A stretch of DNA of 8,666 nucleotides from an uncultured Collinsella sp. (GTDB taxonomy: Bacteria > Actinomycetota > Coriobacteriia > Coriobacteriales > Coriobacteriaceae), in NCBI GenBank assembly GCA_900551605.1, contig URWS01000042.1, positions 1-8,666 of the forward strand. The letters run 5' to 3'. Shown here piece after piece: positions 7,197-8,666 of the stretch. The translations under genes and the position numbers were made by a program. Under the pieces are notes generated by a model, which did not search any database, was not told the DNA's origin, and worked only from the letters and a program-made list of their open reading frames with translations. Positions within the stretch are counted from its first letter, which is position 1. Each line of letters starts with the position of its first letter.

Positions 7197-7874
7197 CTAC
7201 GCCTCCAGCGGCACGATTCTGGTGCCATGGAGCTCGGACACGCCCAGCGCCGCCGCGACCTCATCGCGGTTGGCCGTGGTAATGCCACCACCGGGAAGGA
7301 TGGTCAGGCGATCGCCCGCATACTCGATTAAGCGGGCCAGATGATCGAAATTACCCTCAATCGGCGTGCCGGCCGCTCCGCCGTGCGTCAAGATGCGCGT
7401 AACGCCGCAGTCGGCAAGCGTGTCAATCGCGTCAAGCTGAGCCTCGGGCGAGAGCTGGTCAAATGCCATGTGGAAGGTGATGTCGACGGACTCGCGTTTG
7501 CACTCCTCGGTCGCGCAGCCCGCGGCCATGACGAGGGCGCCGAGGGTGAGCTCGTCGAGCGCCCAGCCGCCGGCACAAGGCTTGCAGCATCCAAAGACCA
7601 GGCCGTCAACGCCAGCACTCACGGCAAGGCCCAGATCCATCTCCATCATGCGTAGCTCGTTCTGGCTGTAATGAAAGTCGCCACCACGCGGGCGAATCAT
7701 GCACATCACTCGCGCGTCATGCTCGTGAGCATAGCTGACTGTAGCGCTGATAACGCCGGCAGAAGGCGTGGTGCCACCAACGGCAAGGTTGTCGCACAGC
7801 TCGATGCGCTTTGCACCGGCATCGATAGCTGCCGGCACCCACTCAAAGTTCTCGGCACAAAACTCGTACAGCAT
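7197..7874 (-). CDS. cutC: CutC family protein
   Basis: A TIM-barrel protein of 225 aa, within the usual CutC range of about 210-250. CutC is annotated as a copper homeostasis protein, but its biochemical role in bacteria is not settled. Family blocks are clear: YEFCAENF at 3-10, RIELCDNLAVGGTTPS (23-38), MIRPRGGDFHYS (59-70), TFHMAFD (133-139), RILTHGGAAG (160-169), ILPGGGIT (192-199) and LHGT (215-218). It has nine cysteines; C96, C97 and C100 form a cluster in a stretch (VFGCCKPCAGGW) where the homologues I remember carry no cysteines. The ATG at 7874 is chosen because GGGGGT lies seven bases upstream and the protein then begins with the family N-terminus; the open frame extends 19 codons further up to 7931 without conserved sequence. 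First gene of the operon with the DUF4931 gene. Its promoter must lie in 7875-8000; I cannot place one. Confidence 0.93.
   Translation of the reverse strand: MLYEFCAENFEWVPAAIDAGAKRIELCDNLAVGGTTPSAGVISATVSYAHEHDARVMCMIRPRGGDFHYSQNELRMMEMDLGLAVSAGVDGLVFGCCKPCAGGWALDELTLGALVMAAGCATEECKRESVDITFHMAFDQLSPEAQLDAIDTLADCGVTRILTHGGAAGTPIEGNFDHLARLIEYAGDRLTILPGGGITTANRDEVAAALGVSELHGTRIVPLEA
7202..7206 (-). promoter_or_regulatory. Ribosome-binding site of the DUF4931 gene
   Basis: GGAGG on the minus strand, eight bases before the GTG start at 7193 and lying within the last codons of cutC. It fixes the GTG as the start codon and indicates coupled translation of the two genes. Confidence 0.75.
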
Positions 7875-7933
7875 AGATAGACCCCCAAAGACAGCAGATG
7901 TTTTCCGACGGGCATTGTCACACATCCCCATGA

Positions 7934-8000
7934 AGTTGCGGTGGAATAGGGACTCTTTTGGCCTCTGGAGCCCGTATTCAGTCCCTATTTCACCGCAACT
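7934..8000. repeat. 21-bp inverted repeat with 25-base loop upstream of cutC
   Basis: The left arm 7934-7954 (begins AGTTGCGGTG, ends TAGGGACT) and the right arm 7980-8000 are reverse complements at 20 of 21 positions. The one mismatch (G7944 against T7990) would be a G-U pair in RNA, so the arm would pair completely. No T-run follows the stem, which argues against an ordinary terminator. It lies between the livF terminator and cutC. It could be a dispersed palindromic repeat (REP- or MITE-like), an mRNA leader structure of cutC, or a protein-binding palindrome. Confidence 0.85.
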
Positions 8001-8038
8001 AAAAAGGGGCGCTGACTGAGATAGTCAGCGCCCCTTTT
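8001..8038 (-). terminator. Intrinsic terminator of livF, structurally bidirectional
   Basis: A perfect 16-bp stem: 8002-8017 (AAAAGGGGCGCTGACT) pairs with 8023-8038 around the five-base loop GAGAT. Read on the minus strand it begins ten bases after the livF stop codon and ends in TTTTT (8001-8005), a classic rho-independent terminator. On the plus strand the stem ends in TTTT as well, so it could stop transcripts from both sides. It isolates the livF operon from cutC. Confidence 0.93.
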
Positions 8039-8048
8039 GTTAGGTGGG

Positions 8049-8641
8049 TTAGCCTCCGAGGTAGGCTTTGCGGACGTTATCGTCGTGCAGGAGCTCTTGG
8101 CCGGTGCCGGTCATGGTGATCTTGCCGGTCTCGAGCACGTAGCCGCGCGTGGCGATGGAAAGCGCCATCTGCGCGTTTTGCTCAACCAGAAGCACCGTGG
8201 TGCCGGCCTTGTGCAGGTCCTCGACAATCTGGAAGATCTGTTCGATCAGAATCGGCGCCAGACCCATGGAAGGTTCGTCGAGCATAAGCAGTTTGGGGTT
8301 ACTCATAAGGGCGCGCCCCATAACGAGCATCTGCTGCTCGCCGCCTGAAAGGGTGCCGGCGACCTGGCGACGACGTTCCTTTAGGCGCGGGAACTGCTCG
8401 TAGACGCGCTCCAGGCCCGGAGCCACCGTGGACTTGGGCTGCGTATAGGCACCCATCTCCAGGTTCTCCTCAACCGTCATCTGCAAAAAGGCGCGACGAC
8501 CCTCGGGAACCTGGGCCAAGCCCTTACCCACCAGCTTGTCGGCAGGCGTATGGGTAATGTCCTCGCCCATAAACTTGATGGAGCCGGTCTTGGAGCGCAG
8601 CAGGCCCGAGACGGTCTTGAGCGTTGTGGACTTGCCGGCAC
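8049..8641 (-). CDS. livF: Branched-chain amino acid ABC transporter ATPase LivF, 5' end cut off
   Basis: One of the two cytoplasmic ATPases that power the Liv importer for leucine, isoleucine and valine with LivH, LivM, LivG and a binding protein. 196 whole residues of about 235 are visible; the contig ends inside the Walker A motif (AGKST at residues 1-5 of the fragment). The Q-loop glutamine is at 43 in LAQVPEGRRAF, the signature LSGGEQQ at 97-103, Walker B LLMLDEP at 117-123 and the switch segment VEQN at 152-155. The end (YVLETGKITMTGTGQELL, then VRKAYLGG) is typical of LivF rather than LivG, which has a longer tail. An internal ATG at 8570 is not the start, because the frame upstream continues the conserved sequence. 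As last gene of its operon it runs into the terminator at 8001-8038. Confidence 0.95.
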
Positions 8642-8666
8642 CTGTCTCTTATACACATCTCCGAGC
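8642..8666. other. Nextera/Tn5 i7 adapter, not genomic
   Basis: Bases 8642-8660 are the Tn5 mosaic end (CTGTCTCTTATACACATCT) and 8661-8666 (CCGAGC) continue into the Nextera i7 arm. Genomic sequence ends at 8641, inside livF. Confidence 0.97.

Noticed and set aside
6813..7331. 172-codon plus-strand frame across the DUF4931 gene and the end of cutC
   Set aside because: It spans two well-supported minus-strand genes and their operon junction, and shows no domain.
43..8641. CRISPR arrays, tRNA or rRNA genes, phage or insertion-sequence genes
   Set aside because: I looked for them and saw no regularly spaced repeats, cloverleaf-like segments or transposase/integrase motifs.
24..8660. 19-bp inverted Tn5 mosaic ends framing the whole sequence, as if a composite transposon
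   Set aside because: They are continuous with Nextera adapter arms and an index, no transposase is present, and conserved genes are cut at both ends; this is library construction.

Overview
The window is a chromosomal contig fragment of about 8.6 kb with short intergenic gaps and a base composition that looks like roughly 60% G+C by eye. It reads like a gut Actinomycetota of the class Coriobacteriia, probably Collinsella or a close relative. The grounds are the GC-rich codon use, the recJ-rel gene order, the very long RecJ and the cutC/DUF4931 pair. This assignment is recognition from memory, not a search result. Both ends are sequencing artefact: bases 1-42 and 8642-8666 are Illumina Nextera (Tn5) adapter, so genomic sequence runs only from 43 to 8641 and both terminal genes are cut by the library ends.

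Layout. 43-1789 (-): 3'-truncated rel (RelA/SpoT bifunctional (p)ppGpp synthetase/hydrolase). 1805-5092 (-): recJ, encoding a RecJ exonuclease fused to a complete DExH helicase module of RecQ-like type; rel follows it after 15 nt, so the two are almost certainly co-transcribed. 5093-5366: divergent intergenic region with a candidate promoter for recJ-rel. 5367-6365 (+): BASS-family (bile acid:sodium symporter-like) membrane transporter. 6393-7193 (-): DUF4931 protein, a GalT/HIT-like putative nucleotidyltransferase, translationally coupled behind 7197-7874 (-): cutC. 7875-8048: intergenic region holding a 21-bp inverted repeat (7934-8000) that directly abuts a perfect 16-bp-stem intrinsic terminator (8001-8038). 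8049-8641 (-): 5'-truncated livF, the second ATPase of a branched-chain amino acid ABC importer.

How the parts fit. recJ-rel joins DNA end processing and the stringent response in one transcription unit, as in Firmicutes where recJ, apt and rel are neighbours; apt is absent here. cutC-DUF4931 is a two-gene operon whose joint job is unknown; the GalT-like partner fits an enzymatic role for CutC at least as well as a copper-binding one. livF closes an importer operon that lies mostly outside the window. The observations most worth a second look are the RecJ-helicase fusion, what it implies about the C-terminal domain of Firmicutes RecJ, and the inverted repeat upstream of cutC.
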